From positions 324,381 to 388,380 of the forward strand of contig NZ_KB731325.1 of the NCBI RefSeq assembly GCF_000353285.1: DNA of 64,000 bases, given 5' to 3'. Source of the DNA: Leptolyngbya boryana PCC 6306. Lineage in GTDB: Bacteria > Cyanobacteriota > Cyanobacteriia > Leptolyngbyales > Leptolyngbyaceae. The notes beneath the pieces are model-generated. The model was not told the origin of the DNA, searched no databases, and worked only from the letters and a program-made list of their open reading frames with translations. Made by a program: the position numbers and the translations under genes. Shown one piece after another: positions 24,569 to 33,888 of the stretch. How positions within the stretch are numbered: the first letter of the stretch is position 1; every line of letters starts with the position of its first letter.

Positions 24569-27511
24569 ATGACTTCCACCGCAATCTCCATTCCTGCTTT
24601 TCTTGCCCGCACCCCTCCGTTTGACCGCTTAGATGCCGCTACGATCGCCCAAATTGCTCCCAAGATGCAACAGTTACGCTATCGAATGGGACAAGCGATC
24701 GTCTTGCGTGAAACCTTACCGGCTCAAATTGTGATTCTGCATTCGGGGACAGCAAGACGAGTTGCCTATTCATCGCTCTCACCTGTGCCTGACACTCTAG
24801 AACGACTCAATTCAGGTGCGATTATCGGATGGAACAGTCTGATTCGAGGAGTGGCTTGTGAAACGGTTCTTGCCTCGACTGAAGCGATCGGACTTGCATT
24901 CAGTGCCAGAGAATTCCGAGCTTTATTACAGCAACATCCAACATTCGCCGAGGCATTTCACATTCAACCGAGCCTTAGCGAACTATATGACCTAGTAGGG
25001 GCTGAACTACATCGAAGTGCGATCGGAGAAGCAAATTTAGCCGAACTAACTCAGAGATCGTTCAGTAACGCGATCGCACTCCATCTCCCCCAAGGCAATT
25101 ATCCAACGGATGACCTTAATCCAGAACTCCTCTGGTTGCTGAGTAGCGGAACGACAAATCTTGAAGTTGGCAGCCGAATTGAAGGCGAATCGATTCAAGT
25201 GAGTAGTGAAACGGCTCGGTTAATTGGCGTTTCTCGATCGCTGTTCATTCCCCCTCAACCTGAGTCTCGGATCGAATCCGCAAAACCGAGTCTGGACGTT
25301 TCTGAGATTCCTTATGCTCCAGATCGTCCTCCAGAACTTGAAGAAGACACTCCACAGCGCAAAGTCAAATATCCGCACGTTTCGGGGCGCGGACCTGTGG
25401 ATGGAGCGCTGGCTTGTTTTCAAATGCTCAGTCAGCTTTGGGGACTCCCGTTTCGTCGCGATGTGCTGAGACGTGCTTTAGTGCAGCAGCTTCAACGTGC
25501 TGGAACAGTTTCACTGCAATTCTGCGGTGCGATCGGAGAATTGATGGGTTTAACTGCACAACTGGCAACGATTCCCGCAGTTGCAATCAGTAGAGTCCAA
25601 ACTCCCATTCTGATTGGATGGCAAGATAGTTTTGCTATCGTCTACAAAGCTACCGAAAAAGAACTGGTCATTTCAATTCCTGAGCAAGGGATTCGACGGA
25701 TGAAACCCGAATCTTTTGCAGATCTCTGGGAGGAAGAAGGTGAGATTTTACTCCTCCAACCGACGAAAGAAACGCCGAAACGCAAATTTGGACTGCACTG
25801 GTTCATCCCCTCCGTCATTCGTCATCGGCGCGTGTTGATCGAAGTTCTAATTGCTTCGTTCGCAGTGCAACTTCTAGGGTTAGCCAACCCACTGTTGACT
25901 CAAACGATTATCGATAAGGTAATTGTGCAAAACAGTGCGGATACACTCAACATTCTGGGTAGCTTACTGATTGGCTTAGCAATCGTGGAAGGAGTCTTAA
26001 CGACACTCCGCACCAACTTATTCGTCGATACTACCAATCGCATTGATATGAGCCTTGGCAGCGAAGTGATCGATCATCTCCTTCGCCTTCCGTTAAGATA
26101 CTTTGAAAAGCGCCCGGTGGGTGAACTCTCCACACGGATTGGAGAGCTAGAAAACATCCGGCAATTCTTAACTGGAACCGCTTTAACAGTTGTCCTTGAT
26201 GCTGTTTTCTCGGTTGTCTACATTGCGGTAATGGTTTGGTACAGCTTGCTGTTGACGGTCGTGGCGCTGTCAACGGTTCCATTATTTGCATTGCTGACCT
26301 TAACTGTTGCACCCATCATTCGCCAGCAAACCCGTACTAAAGCAGAGCGCAATGCAGAAACGCAATCCTATCTTGTTGAAGTCGTTTCTGGAATTCAAAC
26401 GGTTAAAGCGCAAAATCTAGAACTGAGATCGCGTTGGAACTGGCAAAATTTGTATTCCCGTTACATTGCGGCAGGGTTCAAAACGGTTGTGACTTCAACC
26501 ACCGCGGGGAGTCTCAGTAACTTTCTCAATCAACTCTCAAGCTTGCTATTACTATGGGTGGGAGCCGCATTAGTTTTGAAGGGAGAGTTAACTCTCGGTC
26601 AGCTGATTGCATTTCGCATCATTGCAGGCTATGTGACAAATCCATTGCTGCGCTTGATTCAGTTGTGGCAGAACTTCCAAGAAACGGCATTATCGCTGGA
26701 ACGACTGAGCGATATTCTTGATACTCCCCAAGAAATTGATCAAGGCAATCGCAATAACATTCCCATGCCTGCAATCGCTGGAACTGTGAAGTACGATAAT
26801 GTCTGTTTTCGCTTTGAGAAAAGCCCGAATCGTCAACTCAACAATATTTGCTTAGAACTGCCTGCAGGTCAATTCATCGGAGTTGTAGGACAAAGTGGGG
26901 CGGGTAAAAGTACGCTCACGAAAGTGCTGAATCGCCTCTATGACCTCGAAGAAGGGCGGATTCTAATTGACGGCTATGATATTCATAAAGTTGAACTCTA
27001 TTCGCTACGCCAGCAGATTGGAACGGTACTTCAAGATACGCTCCTCTTTGATACGACTGTTCAGGAAAACATTGCGTTAACCAATCCTGATGCCACGCCT
27101 GAAGAAATTGTTCGAGCCGCAGAAATCGCTTTTGCCCATGACTTCATCATGGATTTACCCCAAGGATACAACACTCGTGTCGGAGAAAGAGGTTCAGCCC
27201 TCTCTGGAGGACAACGACAACGCATTGCAATCGCTCGAACCGTCCTGCAAAATCCCAATTTACTGATTCTCGATGAAGCGACTTCTGCACTCGATTACCA
27301 TTCGGAACGTCAAGTCTGTACCAATTTGATGCAAGCCTTTCGTGGACGCACTGTGTTTTTCATTACTCACCGCTTGGCAACGATCCGCAATGCCGATGTG
27401 ATTTTGATGATGGATAAAGGAACGATCGCAGAAATGGGAACGCATGATGAATTGATGGAACTACGTGGACAGTATTTCTGCCTCTATAACCAGCAAGAAA
27501 CGCAATTGTAG
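24569..27511 (+). CDS. Type I secretion ABC exporter (HlyB/HetC-like) with cNMP-like and degenerate C39 domains
   Basis: 980-residue inner-membrane exporter. The N-terminal cyclic-nucleotide-binding-like domain is at about 15-145. A C39 peptidase-like domain follows (about 270-400), in which the catalytic Cys is missing: GPVDGALACF stands where DCG is expected. It probably binds substrate without cutting it. A six-helix exporter domain (about 425-700) is followed by the ATPase: Walker A GQSGAGKST (about 774), signature LSGGQRQR (about 877), Walker B LLILDEATSALD (about 898). The gene lies between a parvulin and a HlyD gene, giving a complete inner-membrane type I unit. An outer-membrane TolC partner is not in the window. 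Confidence 0.93.
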   Translation: MTSTAISIPAFLARTPPFDRLDAATIAQIAPKMQQLRYRMGQAIVLRETLPAQIVILHSGTARRVAYSSLSPVPDTLERLNSGAIIGWNSLIRGVACETVLASTEAIGLAFSAREFRALLQQHPTFAEAFHIQPSLSELYDLVGAELHRSAIGEANLAELTQRSFSNAIALHLPQGNYPTDDLNPELLWLLSSGTTNLEVGSRIEGESIQVSSETARLIGVSRSLFIPPQPESRIESAKPSLDVSEIPYAPDRPPELEEDTPQRKVKYPHVSGRGPVDGALACFQMLSQLWGLPFRRDVLRRALVQQLQRAGTVSLQFCGAIGELMGLTAQLATIPAVAISRVQTPILIGWQDSFAIVYKATEKELVISIPEQGIRRMKPESFADLWEEEGEILLLQPTKETPKRKFGLHWFIPSVIRHRRVLIEVLIASFAVQLLGLANPLLTQTIIDKVIVQNSADTLNILGSLLIGLAIVEGVLTTLRTNLFVDTTNRIDMSLGSEVIDHLLRLPLRYFEKRPVGELSTRIGELENIRQFLTGTALTVVLDAVFSVVYIAVMVWYSLLLTVVALSTVPLFALLTLTVAPIIRQQTRTKAERNAETQSYLVEVVSGIQTVKAQNLELRSRWNWQNLYSRYIAAGFKTVVTSTTAGSLSNFLNQLSSLLLLWVGAALVLKGELTLGQLIAFRIIAGYVTNPLLRLIQLWQNFQETALSLERLSDILDTPQEIDQGNRNNIPMPAIAGTVKYDNVCFRFEKSPNRQLNNICLELPAGQFIGVVGQSGAGKSTLTKVLNRLYDLEEGRILIDGYDIHKVELYSLRQQIGTVLQDTLLFDTTVQENIALTNPDATPEEIVRAAEIAFAHDFIMDLPQGYNTRVGERGSALSGGQRQRIAIARTVLQNPNLLILDEATSALDYHSERQVCTNLMQAFRGRTVFFITHRLATIRNADVILMMDKGTIAEMGTHDELMELRGQYFCLYNQQETQL

Positions 27512-27520
27512 GATAAGACG

Positions 27521-29035
27521 ATGACCGTAAGCCCCAACTTTGAACCAAATCAATCGGGTAGTGAGGCGAATACTCCTCCAGCAAAACCACCCCAAAAAAC
27601 GAAGTTACCTCGATTTGAGCATCCAAGTGTATTGCAACAATCGAATTTCTGGTCACGAGCAATTCTGTGGACCTTTATAGGCGGACTGGGATTAGGGCTG
27701 GTGTGGGCTTGTACCGCAAAGATCGAAGAAGCAATCCCGGCACAAGGAAAGCTGGAACCGCAAGGGGCAGTCAAAGAAGTTCAGATTCCAGTCAATGGAG
27801 TCGTGAAAACAATTCTGGTCAAAGATGGACAGCGGGTGAAGCAGGGTGAAGTGCTTTTGACGATCGATCCTACAACTCCCAAAGCACAGCTTGAGTCATT
27901 GCAAAAAGTTCGCACGACTTTACTGCAAGAAAATGCCTTTTATCGATCGCAGTTAGCAGGAACCGGAGGGGCTACAACGACGATTGTAATTCCTCCGCAA
28001 TTTCTGAGCTTGACCCGCAGCAGAGCTGCGCTACTTGCAGATACGGTGTTGATCCGTGCTCAGTTAGATGGTTCAGGTGGAGAAGCGTTAACGGCAACAC
28101 AGCAAGAACGCTTACAATCGAATCAAGCAGAACTATCAACCCGTGCAATCGCAGCACAATTGGCAGGTGATCAACTCGATCGACAGCTGGCTCAAACCGG
28201 AGTCAAACTCGAATCTGCTCGGCGAACCTTAGCACTGAATCAAAAAATTCTGGCAGATGTAGAACCCTTAGCAAGAGATGGAGCAATTTCTAAGATTCAA
28301 TTACTGAAGCAGCAGCAGGAAGTGGAATCAAATCAATCTGAGGTCGCGCAACTCGAACAAGAACAACGCCGCTTGCAATTCGGCATTCAAGAAGCTCAGG
28401 TGAAAGTTGAAAATACATTGGCAGTCGATCGTAAAGATCTCACTCGACAACTCTCGGAGAACGAGCAGAAGATAGCAGAGATTGATAGCCAGCTCACGAA
28501 AGCGATCGTTGAGAATGATAAAAAACTGGCAGAAATTGATAGTCAGATGGCTCAATCGAAACAGACTTTGCAATACGGTGAGTTACGTGCCCCGTCTGAT
28601 GGCATTGTCTTTGAACTAAAAGCGAATGTACCAGGCTATGTAGCAAATTCAACTGAACCTGTCCTGAAAATCGTGCCCGAAGACGCGCTGGTAGCAAAAG
28701 TTTCAATTACGAATCAAGATATTGGTTTTGTCCGCGAGGGAATGTCTGTCGATGTGCGAATTGATTCGTTCCCGTTTAGTGAGTTTGGTGATATCAAAGG
28801 CACATTGTCCTGGATTGGCTCAGATGCACTGCCCCCAACGCAGGTTCAGCCGCTATATACGTTTCCTGCCAAAATCAAGCTTGATCGTCAAGCGCTCAGC
28901 ACAAATGGTCGATCTATATCCTTGCAGTCTGGGATGTCGTTGAGTGCAAATATCAAAATCCGTAAGCGCACTGTGATGAGTATCTTAACTGATCAATTTG
29001 CCAAGGTGTCAGAAAGTCTCAATCATGTGCGATAG
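27521..29035 (+). CDS. HlyD-family membrane fusion protein
   Basis: 504 residues: a Pro-rich cytoplasmic N-terminus, one membrane helix at about 47-65 (AILWTFIGGLGLGLVWACT), then a lipoyl/barrel start (AQGKLEPQGAVKEVQIPVNGVV, IPAQGKLEPQG) and a long coiled coil at about 200-345. The second half of the barrel follows (LRAPSDGIVF in consensus; here GELRAPSDGIVFEL) and then the C-terminal beta domain. It bridges the ABC exporter and an outer-membrane TolC channel. It begins 9 bp after the exporter gene in the same operon. Confidence 0.93.
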   Translation: MTVSPNFEPNQSGSEANTPPAKPPQKTKLPRFEHPSVLQQSNFWSRAILWTFIGGLGLGLVWACTAKIEEAIPAQGKLEPQGAVKEVQIPVNGVVKTILVKDGQRVKQGEVLLTIDPTTPKAQLESLQKVRTTLLQENAFYRSQLAGTGGATTTIVIPPQFLSLTRSRAALLADTVLIRAQLDGSGGEALTATQQERLQSNQAELSTRAIAAQLAGDQLDRQLAQTGVKLESARRTLALNQKILADVEPLARDGAISKIQLLKQQQEVESNQSEVAQLEQEQRRLQFGIQEAQVKVENTLAVDRKDLTRQLSENEQKIAEIDSQLTKAIVENDKKLAEIDSQMAQSKQTLQYGELRAPSDGIVFELKANVPGYVANSTEPVLKIVPEDALVAKVSITNQDIGFVREGMSVDVRIDSFPFSEFGDIKGTLSWIGSDALPPTQVQPLYTFPAKIKLDRQALSTNGRSISLQSGMSLSANIKIRKRTVMSILTDQFAKVSESLNHVR

Positions 29036-29126
29036 TAGCCTTATAGGTATCAATTCTCCTATATATGTTTAAAATCAAGCACCATAATCCTTGAACATTC
29101 AAGCGTTACTTAATATTACACGACTT

Positions 29127-29339
29127 TCACGTAAGCGATTTCTTACTATTTCTCAAAGCGCTATCGAAATTGTTCTGGTATTGCTTTGCAATCAGTTTAT
29201 ATTGTTTTGGATAAAAGTGTTCTCGAATCAGTTCAAAGGCTGATAGAAATCGTTGCGCTTGCTCTGGGGATTTGAATTGCAGCATTCGTCGCTCTCGCAC
29301 TCTTGCCGGTTGACGCGAATTCTCTGCTCTATCGTTCAA
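29127..29339 (-). pseudogene. Relic of IS6-family transposase (C-terminal fragment)
   Basis: 70 residues opening NDRAENSRQPARVRERRMLQFKSPEQAQRFLSA, the conserved C-terminal block of IS6/IS240-type DDE transposases (NNRAEVSHQPTRxRERxMRxFKS in the family). The first two thirds, including the first two catalytic Asp residues, are absent, and no terminal repeats are visible. It is an old truncated copy. Confidence 0.78.
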
Positions 29340-29383
29340 TTCTTTGTATTATTGATGCTCCCCGCTCCGCATCACTCGTTAAA

Positions 29384-30681
29384 CAATAGTCCGGACAGAA
29401 TTTTGACAAGAAAGCTACCCGTCGCTTAGGGTGCAAATAATCACAAACGCACCGGATGGATAGCTATGGAAGCCATTGTACAAAGCCTGCTTGCCGAAGT
29501 GGGCAATTTCGCAAACCGCAAACGAAATTCTTAGTGACTTTATTCACAACGATGTTGGTCGTGTGTGGCAAAGTTAACTTCACCAATCTGAGCCGCTACA
29601 GCAACTTGAGCGAACGCACCTACCGCCGCCAGTACCAGCAAGACTTCGAGTTTGCCCCGTTGAATCAGGCGTTGGTTGCTGAGGCAAGTCGAGCAGGCCC
29701 GGTAAGGCTTGCGGTCATGGACTGCTCGTTTGTTAGCAAGAGTGGCAGAGCGACGTTTGGATTAGATCGGTTTTGGAATGGATGTGCTAGTCGAGTGGCA
29801 ACCGGATTAGAGGTGTCAGTGGTCGGTGTGGTTGATGTCGAGGGTGAACAAGCCTATGCGTTATCGGCTGAGCAAACCTATGCCCAATCGAGTTTGCCGG
29901 AGTTTAGCCGCATGGATCAATACCTTTATCATCTAGATCGTGTACGACCTCACCTGCCGCCGGAAGTCGAATACCTCGCAGTCGATGGAGCCTATGCCAA
30001 AGAAAGCTTTGTCACTGGAGCCGTGGATCTAAAGTTGCATGTCATCAGTAAACTGCGATGTGATGCCAATCTTCAGTTTCTCTACACCGGTGAACAAAAG
30101 CGACGCGGCAGACCGCGCAAGTATGCGGGCAAGGTTGATCTGAGTGATGTGAGCCGCCTCACGTTGGTCGAAACGGTGCAGCCGAACGTTGACCTCTACA
30201 CGGCAGTCGTATGGCACGTCTCGCTCAAACGCACGATTCGCCTTGCCTATCTCGTCGAGCATCGCCATTCGACTCGTGTTCGCACTTGTCTGTTGTTTTC
30301 CACCGATATTGAGCAAGACACAAGGCAGATTGTTCAGTATTACAAGCTGCGGTTTCAAATTGAATTTCTGTTCCGCGATGCCAAGCAGTTTACAGGATTG
30401 GAGGATTGCCAAGCGCGTGACGCAGCAAAGTTAGCCTTTCATTTCAATGCCAGTCTCACCGCACTGAATCTCGCCAAGTTCGAGGCAATCGAGCAGCATT
30501 CAGGAACTGCGCCGTTTGTCTTTTCAATGGCAAGTGTGAAACGCCGTATGCTCAATCAGCATTTGCTTGACCGATTTATTTGCAACTTAGACTTGGAGCC
30601 GAGCCAAATTAAATCGCATCCCAATTACTCAACCCTTTGCAACTACGGCATCATCGCTGCCTGATTCTGTCCGAACTATTG
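29384..30681 (+). mobile_element. IS4-like insertion sequence, complete
   Basis: 1298-bp element. The left end CAATAGTCCGGACAGAAT (29384) and the right end, read in reverse complement as CAATAGTTCGGACAGAAT, are imperfect terminal inverted repeats. GTTAAA lies directly outside both ends (29378-29383 and 30682-30687), a 6-bp target duplication. It carries one intact transposase and sits next to an IS6 relic. The clean ends and duplication suggest a fairly recent insertion. Confidence 0.88.
29456..30664 (+). CDS. IS4-like DDE transposase
   Basis: 402 residues. The DDE triad is visible as D89 (VMDCSF), D177 (AVDGAYAKESF) and E303 in YKLRFQIEFLFRDAKQ. The Y(2)R(3)E(6)K-type spacing around the last acid is the IS4-family hallmark. 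The ORF fills the element between the inverted repeats and has no frameshift, so it should be active. The ATG at 29456 lies 72 bp inside the left end. Confidence 0.9.
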   Translation: MDSYGSHCTKPACRSGQFRKPQTKFLVTLFTTMLVVCGKVNFTNLSRYSNLSERTYRRQYQQDFEFAPLNQALVAEASRAGPVRLAVMDCSFVSKSGRATFGLDRFWNGCASRVATGLEVSVVGVVDVEGEQAYALSAEQTYAQSSLPEFSRMDQYLYHLDRVRPHLPPEVEYLAVDGAYAKESFVTGAVDLKLHVISKLRCDANLQFLYTGEQKRRGRPRKYAGKVDLSDVSRLTLVETVQPNVDLYTAVVWHVSLKRTIRLAYLVEHRHSTRVRTCLLFSTDIEQDTRQIVQYYKLRFQIEFLFRDAKQFTGLEDCQARDAAKLAFHFNASLTALNLAKFEAIEQHSGTAPFVFSMASVKRRMLNQHLLDRFICNLDLEPSQIKSHPNYSTLCNYGIIAA

Positions 30682-30687
30682 GTTAAA

Positions 30688-31070
30688 TGCACATACTTAA
30701 AACAATATGAATGAGACCTGTTTGCTTGCCACTTTATAATCTTTGCGACACAGCTGGTTTTCACGGGATCGTTGAGCGATTTTTCGATCGAGCAATGTTG
30801 AAGCGGATGAGAAATTGTGTCGAACATGAGCAGGGAAATTGCAATCAACAGATTGAGCCGTCTCTCAGTTTAACGAACTCTTAGCACTATGAGTTTTGAG
30901 ATCGAGCAAACTCGCTTCCAGCACTTGAAATAGCAACCCAATAAAACAATCACATGACCAACGCACAACATTGAAGAATTTTCTCATGTGTAGAAAGTCT
31001 AAATAGTTAACGACGTTTGTTCATCCTCTCAATTCATCGATTGGGAGAAATCTTTCTTGGAGATTCAACT
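30688..31070. other. Intergenic stretch without recognisable gene
   Basis: About 380 bp between the IS4-like element and the first small gene of the next cluster. There is a 65-codon reading frame on the - strand that overlaps the IS end, but its composition looks random. I see no RNA gene. An AGGAGAT-like site (TTGGAGAT, 31058-31065) precedes the ATG at 31071. Confidence 0.5.
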
Positions 31071-31328
31071 ATGAGTTACGCTTCCGATGATTCTCACAAC
31101 GTTCCAGTTCTCAATCAACAGGTCACATTACCGCAGTTTGCTTTTTTTCAGGTTATGAAAGTGAAGTCAACTGGAGAAATTGCCACGATTATGGGCATGA
31201 AGTACAACTTTAGTAGCCAGCCATCTGAAAACTGCGATGGAGAATGGCTTTATCTACTAGTTGGCTTAACACAATCGACAGCAACTTGGTGGAAATTTGA
31301 CCAGCTTCGGAGCCTTGATCGTCGTTAG
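31071..31328 (+). CDS. Small protein of unknown function
   Basis: 85 residues from the ATG at 31071, chosen because TTGGAGAT lies about 6 bp upstream. The frame also runs back to 31017 but has no binding site there. Visible text: FAFFQVMKVKSTGEIATIMGMKYN and GEWLYLLVGLTQSTATWWKFDQL, with a W-rich C-terminus and no membrane segment. It reads like a compact beta domain of the kind that recognises a ligand or partner, but no family is recognised. First of a run of small unknown genes on the same strand. Confidence 0.6.
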   Translation: MSYASDDSHNVPVLNQQVTLPQFAFFQVMKVKSTGEIATIMGMKYNFSSQPSENCDGEWLYLLVGLTQSTATWWKFDQLRSLDRR

Positions 31329-31408
31329 AACTTCCCGCAGTACTTCCTTGAGCCGAACGCCCAGTGGAGTAATTTTTTCTCAAAGTCGTTTAGCATTCCA
31401 AGCAACTG

Positions 31409-31636
31409 ATGAATCAAGATCTTTCTCAAGAATTGGCTGCTCGTCCACTCAGCACAATGAAACACCTACTGATCTACATTCAAGAGACCGCGATCGATTC
31501 AGAACAGACTCCGATTGCTCCTGATGAAGTTGCAATTGTCGCGAATCTTACCATTCAACGGCTAGTATTGCAGTATCCGTTTCTTGATCAAACCATCCAA
31601 GAAATTCTAGACGATTTACGCTTTAGCAAATGTTAA
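31409..31636 (+). CDS. Small helical protein of unknown function
   Basis: 75 residues, acidic, predicted helical (ARPLSTMKHLLIYIQETAIDS, then DEVAIVANLTIQRLVLQYPFLDQTIQEILDDLRF). No known motif. It sits between two other small unknown genes on the same strand. Possibly a regulatory or adaptor peptide of the cluster; no function is claimed. Confidence 0.5.
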   Translation: MNQDLSQELAARPLSTMKHLLIYIQETAIDSEQTPIAPDEVAIVANLTIQRLVLQYPFLDQTIQEILDDLRFSKC

Positions 31637-31704
31637 ACGCTTGAACTACAAACCAATCAGAACACGGCAAGAAGTTCAAATACTTCATTGAAATTGGAGA
31701 AGAA

Positions 31705-32289
31705 ATGTCTAACCAGAAACGGCACTCGCGCGCGCCTAAAAAACAGCTAACTGAAAAACAAATTTTGCTTGACCAACGGAGTCGATCGATTAAAGCATCG
31801 CTGCTAAGAGTTCTGTCACTTGATATAGCAGCACTCTATCAGATTAATTCTCAAAGACAAGGCGACTCTTTAAAGCTTCGAGAATTAAATTGCAATGTTC
31901 GAGATACTTCTACTGTGAAGCCAACTAGTTCAAGTATTGAGGATAAGCATGAAACGTCACATCATCGTTTACCTCAGGAAAGAATTGAAGAACAATCACC
32001 CGAATCTGACCAGCAGCCAACCCTGAACCAACAAACAGATGGTCTTCAGGAACAAGCAACAATAATGCTGCTCATTTTTCGATTACTTGCGTTCTTCATT
32101 GGTTTACTAGTTCATCATGTCATTCAATCCTATCTCTCTACTCAATCAGTCACTTTACTCGGAATCGCGATCGCAATTAGCAGCATTAGCGTTCTTTTAA
32201 CAGTGATCTTTATGCCTTGGAATCGCAAACTGCTGTGGAATCTGTGTAGTCTATTTGCAGGGCTGTTGTTCGCAGTCATTGTGTTATGA
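31705..32289 (+). CDS. Unknown membrane protein with Gln-rich linker
   Basis: 194 residues. The basic N-terminus (SNQKRHSRAPKKQLTEKQ) and polar middle are followed by three hydrophobic helices at the C-terminus: MLLIFRLLAFFIGLLVHHVI, LLGIAIAISSISVLLTVIFM and LLWNLCSLFAGLLFAVIVL. A GGAGAAGAA site precedes the ATG. The stop overlaps the next start by 4 bp (ATGA), so the two are coupled. No family is recognised. Confidence 0.6.
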   Translation: MSNQKRHSRAPKKQLTEKQILLDQRSRSIKASLLRVLSLDIAALYQINSQRQGDSLKLRELNCNVRDTSTVKPTSSSIEDKHETSHHRLPQERIEEQSPESDQQPTLNQQTDGLQEQATIMLLIFRLLAFFIGLLVHHVIQSYLSTQSVTLLGIAIAISSISVLLTVIFMPWNRKLLWNLCSLFAGLLFAVIVL

Positions 32290-32717
32290 AACGATCTACT
32301 AAGCAACGAGTCTTTCAAATTTGGATAGTGATTGTTGTACTGATTGCGATTGCGATCGCAGCAATTCGCTTGATAGGGGGACACCATTTTCAATCTATCT
32401 TGTCACTCACGCGCTCACCCAACCTGATTGACAATCAATGTGTAGAAATCATTACTCCTGATGCGCTACTCAATCAAAGTCAGATTTTGAAGCTGATTAG
32501 TCTAGCGGAGCCGACAAGTAAAGTAAGAGTACGAGCAATTCTTAAAGCTCCTTACTGCAAGTTAGAATCGATCTCAATTCGAGCAGGCGTTAAATCTGAG
32601 CGGGAAGCTTATCTCTTAAACTATGATCCAACGCTTTGGGTGGTTGTTCTCTACGAAGGCAACACTTTTGTTGGCGTTCGGATTGCGCCACGCAAAGACT
32701 CATGTCCTTCTGGATAA
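32286..32717 (+). CDS. Unknown single-pass membrane protein
   Basis: 143 residues with one N-terminal hydrophobic helix (FQIWIVIVVLIAIAIAAIRLIGG) acting as signal or anchor. An extracytoplasmic domain of about 110 residues follows, with two Cys in CVEIITPDALL and APYCKLESI that could pair, plus one near the end. It is translationally coupled to the preceding membrane protein. No family is recognised. Confidence 0.6.
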   Translation: MKRSTKQRVFQIWIVIVVLIAIAIAAIRLIGGHHFQSILSLTRSPNLIDNQCVEIITPDALLNQSQILKLISLAEPTSKVRVRAILKAPYCKLESISIRAGVKSEREAYLLNYDPTLWVVVLYEGNTFVGVRIAPRKDSCPSG

Positions 32718-32768
32718 CTGCGAAATCGAGTCAAGTGATTGTCGATCGAATATCTAACCGGATAGGCT

Positions 32769-33254
32769 ATGAACGAAGGTTTCTTTATTCAAGTGATCGA
32801 AGTAGCAGATTCTCCATTTGCTGAACTATTAGAACGATTTCCAGAGGGATTTCCAGCACTAATGTTGGCAGACCAAATTAGCGGCAATCTTTATCCTGCA
32901 CGATTCAAGAGATCGAAAAGTGGTGACATTTTTTGGTTATTGGATCGCCAACAATTACGACTCGATCAATGGGTTGCTTTAGACATTCTACATGGACAAT
33001 GTATTGAGTGCGTTTGGATCAATTGGGAGTTGTACGCTGAACTGACAGGTGAACTTAATTCAGAAGAGCGCTCTAACGATGAGGAATCCCTATACCCAAT
33101 ATTGGTAGAAGTTCCGAATATTCCGCTCGTTCTGTTTGGAAGCTCCTTTGGCATCTCTGAACGTTGGGTCGAAAAAAGTGATCCTCGAATTCAACGCATG
33201 ATCCAGGCTCAGAAAGTTCTACGCTTCACAGAAAGCCAAATCGAACCACTGTAA
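32769..33254 (+). CDS. Soluble protein of unknown function
   Basis: 161 residues, acidic, with no membrane segment. It opens MNEGFFIQVIEVADSPFAELLERFPEGFPALMLADQ, then LDQWVALDILHG and FGSSFGISERWVEKSDPRIQ. No known domain is recognised. Last gene of the + strand run of small unknowns that precedes the replication module; a phosphoesterase gene follows on the opposite strand. Confidence 0.55.
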   Translation: MNEGFFIQVIEVADSPFAELLERFPEGFPALMLADQISGNLYPARFKRSKSGDIFWLLDRQQLRLDQWVALDILHGQCIECVWINWELYAELTGELNSEERSNDEESLYPILVEVPNIPLVLFGSSFGISERWVEKSDPRIQRMIQAQKVLRFTESQIEPL

Positions 33255-33285
33255 TGAGGTTTGAGCAGGATTTATCACAGATCAT

Positions 33286-33783
33286 TCAATTGTTTCCCAA
33301 CAAATTCACCACCTTTGCCTGAACCATATTGTCTTTCACGTACAAAGAAGCAACGGAAATTGGCAACTTAAACCGCCGCGGTCCTGCACTCCCTGGATTT
33401 AGAAAAAGCACACCTTCTCGCTCTTCAATACTAGGCTTGTGGGAATGACCACTAATTACAACTTGAATACTTGCTGTTTTCGGATCAACCTTGAGGTCTT
33501 TGACAGTGTGTAGCAGGTGAATTGAAACATTTTCGATCGCGATCGTTTCTATCTCCGGAATAGTTTGTGCCCATGCTCCTATATCATTATTTCCCCGCAC
33601 CGCAACGACCGGAGCAATAGTCCTGAGTTCTTCAAGAATTTCTGGCTTACCAATATCTCCCGCATGAAGAATTAAATCAGAACCCATTAGCGCCTCGATT
33701 GCTTCTGGACGAAGCAACCCGTGCGTATCCGAGATGACGCCAATCTGAGTTCCGATTTTTCGTTGCTGCTTGCCGTTGACCAT
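33286..33783 (-). CDS. YfcE/MJ0936-type metallophosphoesterase
   Basis: Calcineurin-like phosphoesterase of the small YfcE/MJ0936 class. The metal-binding motifs appear in order: ISDTHG, HAGDIG, RGNND, ISGHSHKP, then LNPGSAGPRRF. About 165 residues from the ATG at 33783, normal for the family; an upstream TTG at 33822 is less likely. Substrates of such enzymes are phosphodiesters, and the natural one here is unknown. It is divergent from the dnaX-like gene, sharing about 100 bp of upstream sequence. Confidence 0.88.
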   Translation of the reverse strand: MVNGKQQRKIGTQIGVISDTHGLLRPEAIEALMGSDLILHAGDIGKPEILEELRTIAPVVAVRGNNDIGAWAQTIPEIETIAIENVSIHLLHTVKDLKVDPKTASIQVVISGHSHKPSIEEREGVLFLNPGSAGPRRFKLPISVASLYVKDNMVQAKVVNLLGNN

Positions 33784-33888
33784 ATTTGAGAAACTGTACC
33801 CTTCGTAGCTCAGATTGAACAATCTCTATTTTAGCTCTGATCCCAGAGCAGAAATTCGTACTCAAGCTATATCATCTACGGAGTTTTT

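Noticed and set aside
30651-30848. 65-codon frame on the - strand at the IS right end
   Set aside because: Crosses the IS boundary and target duplication and shows no protein-like pattern.
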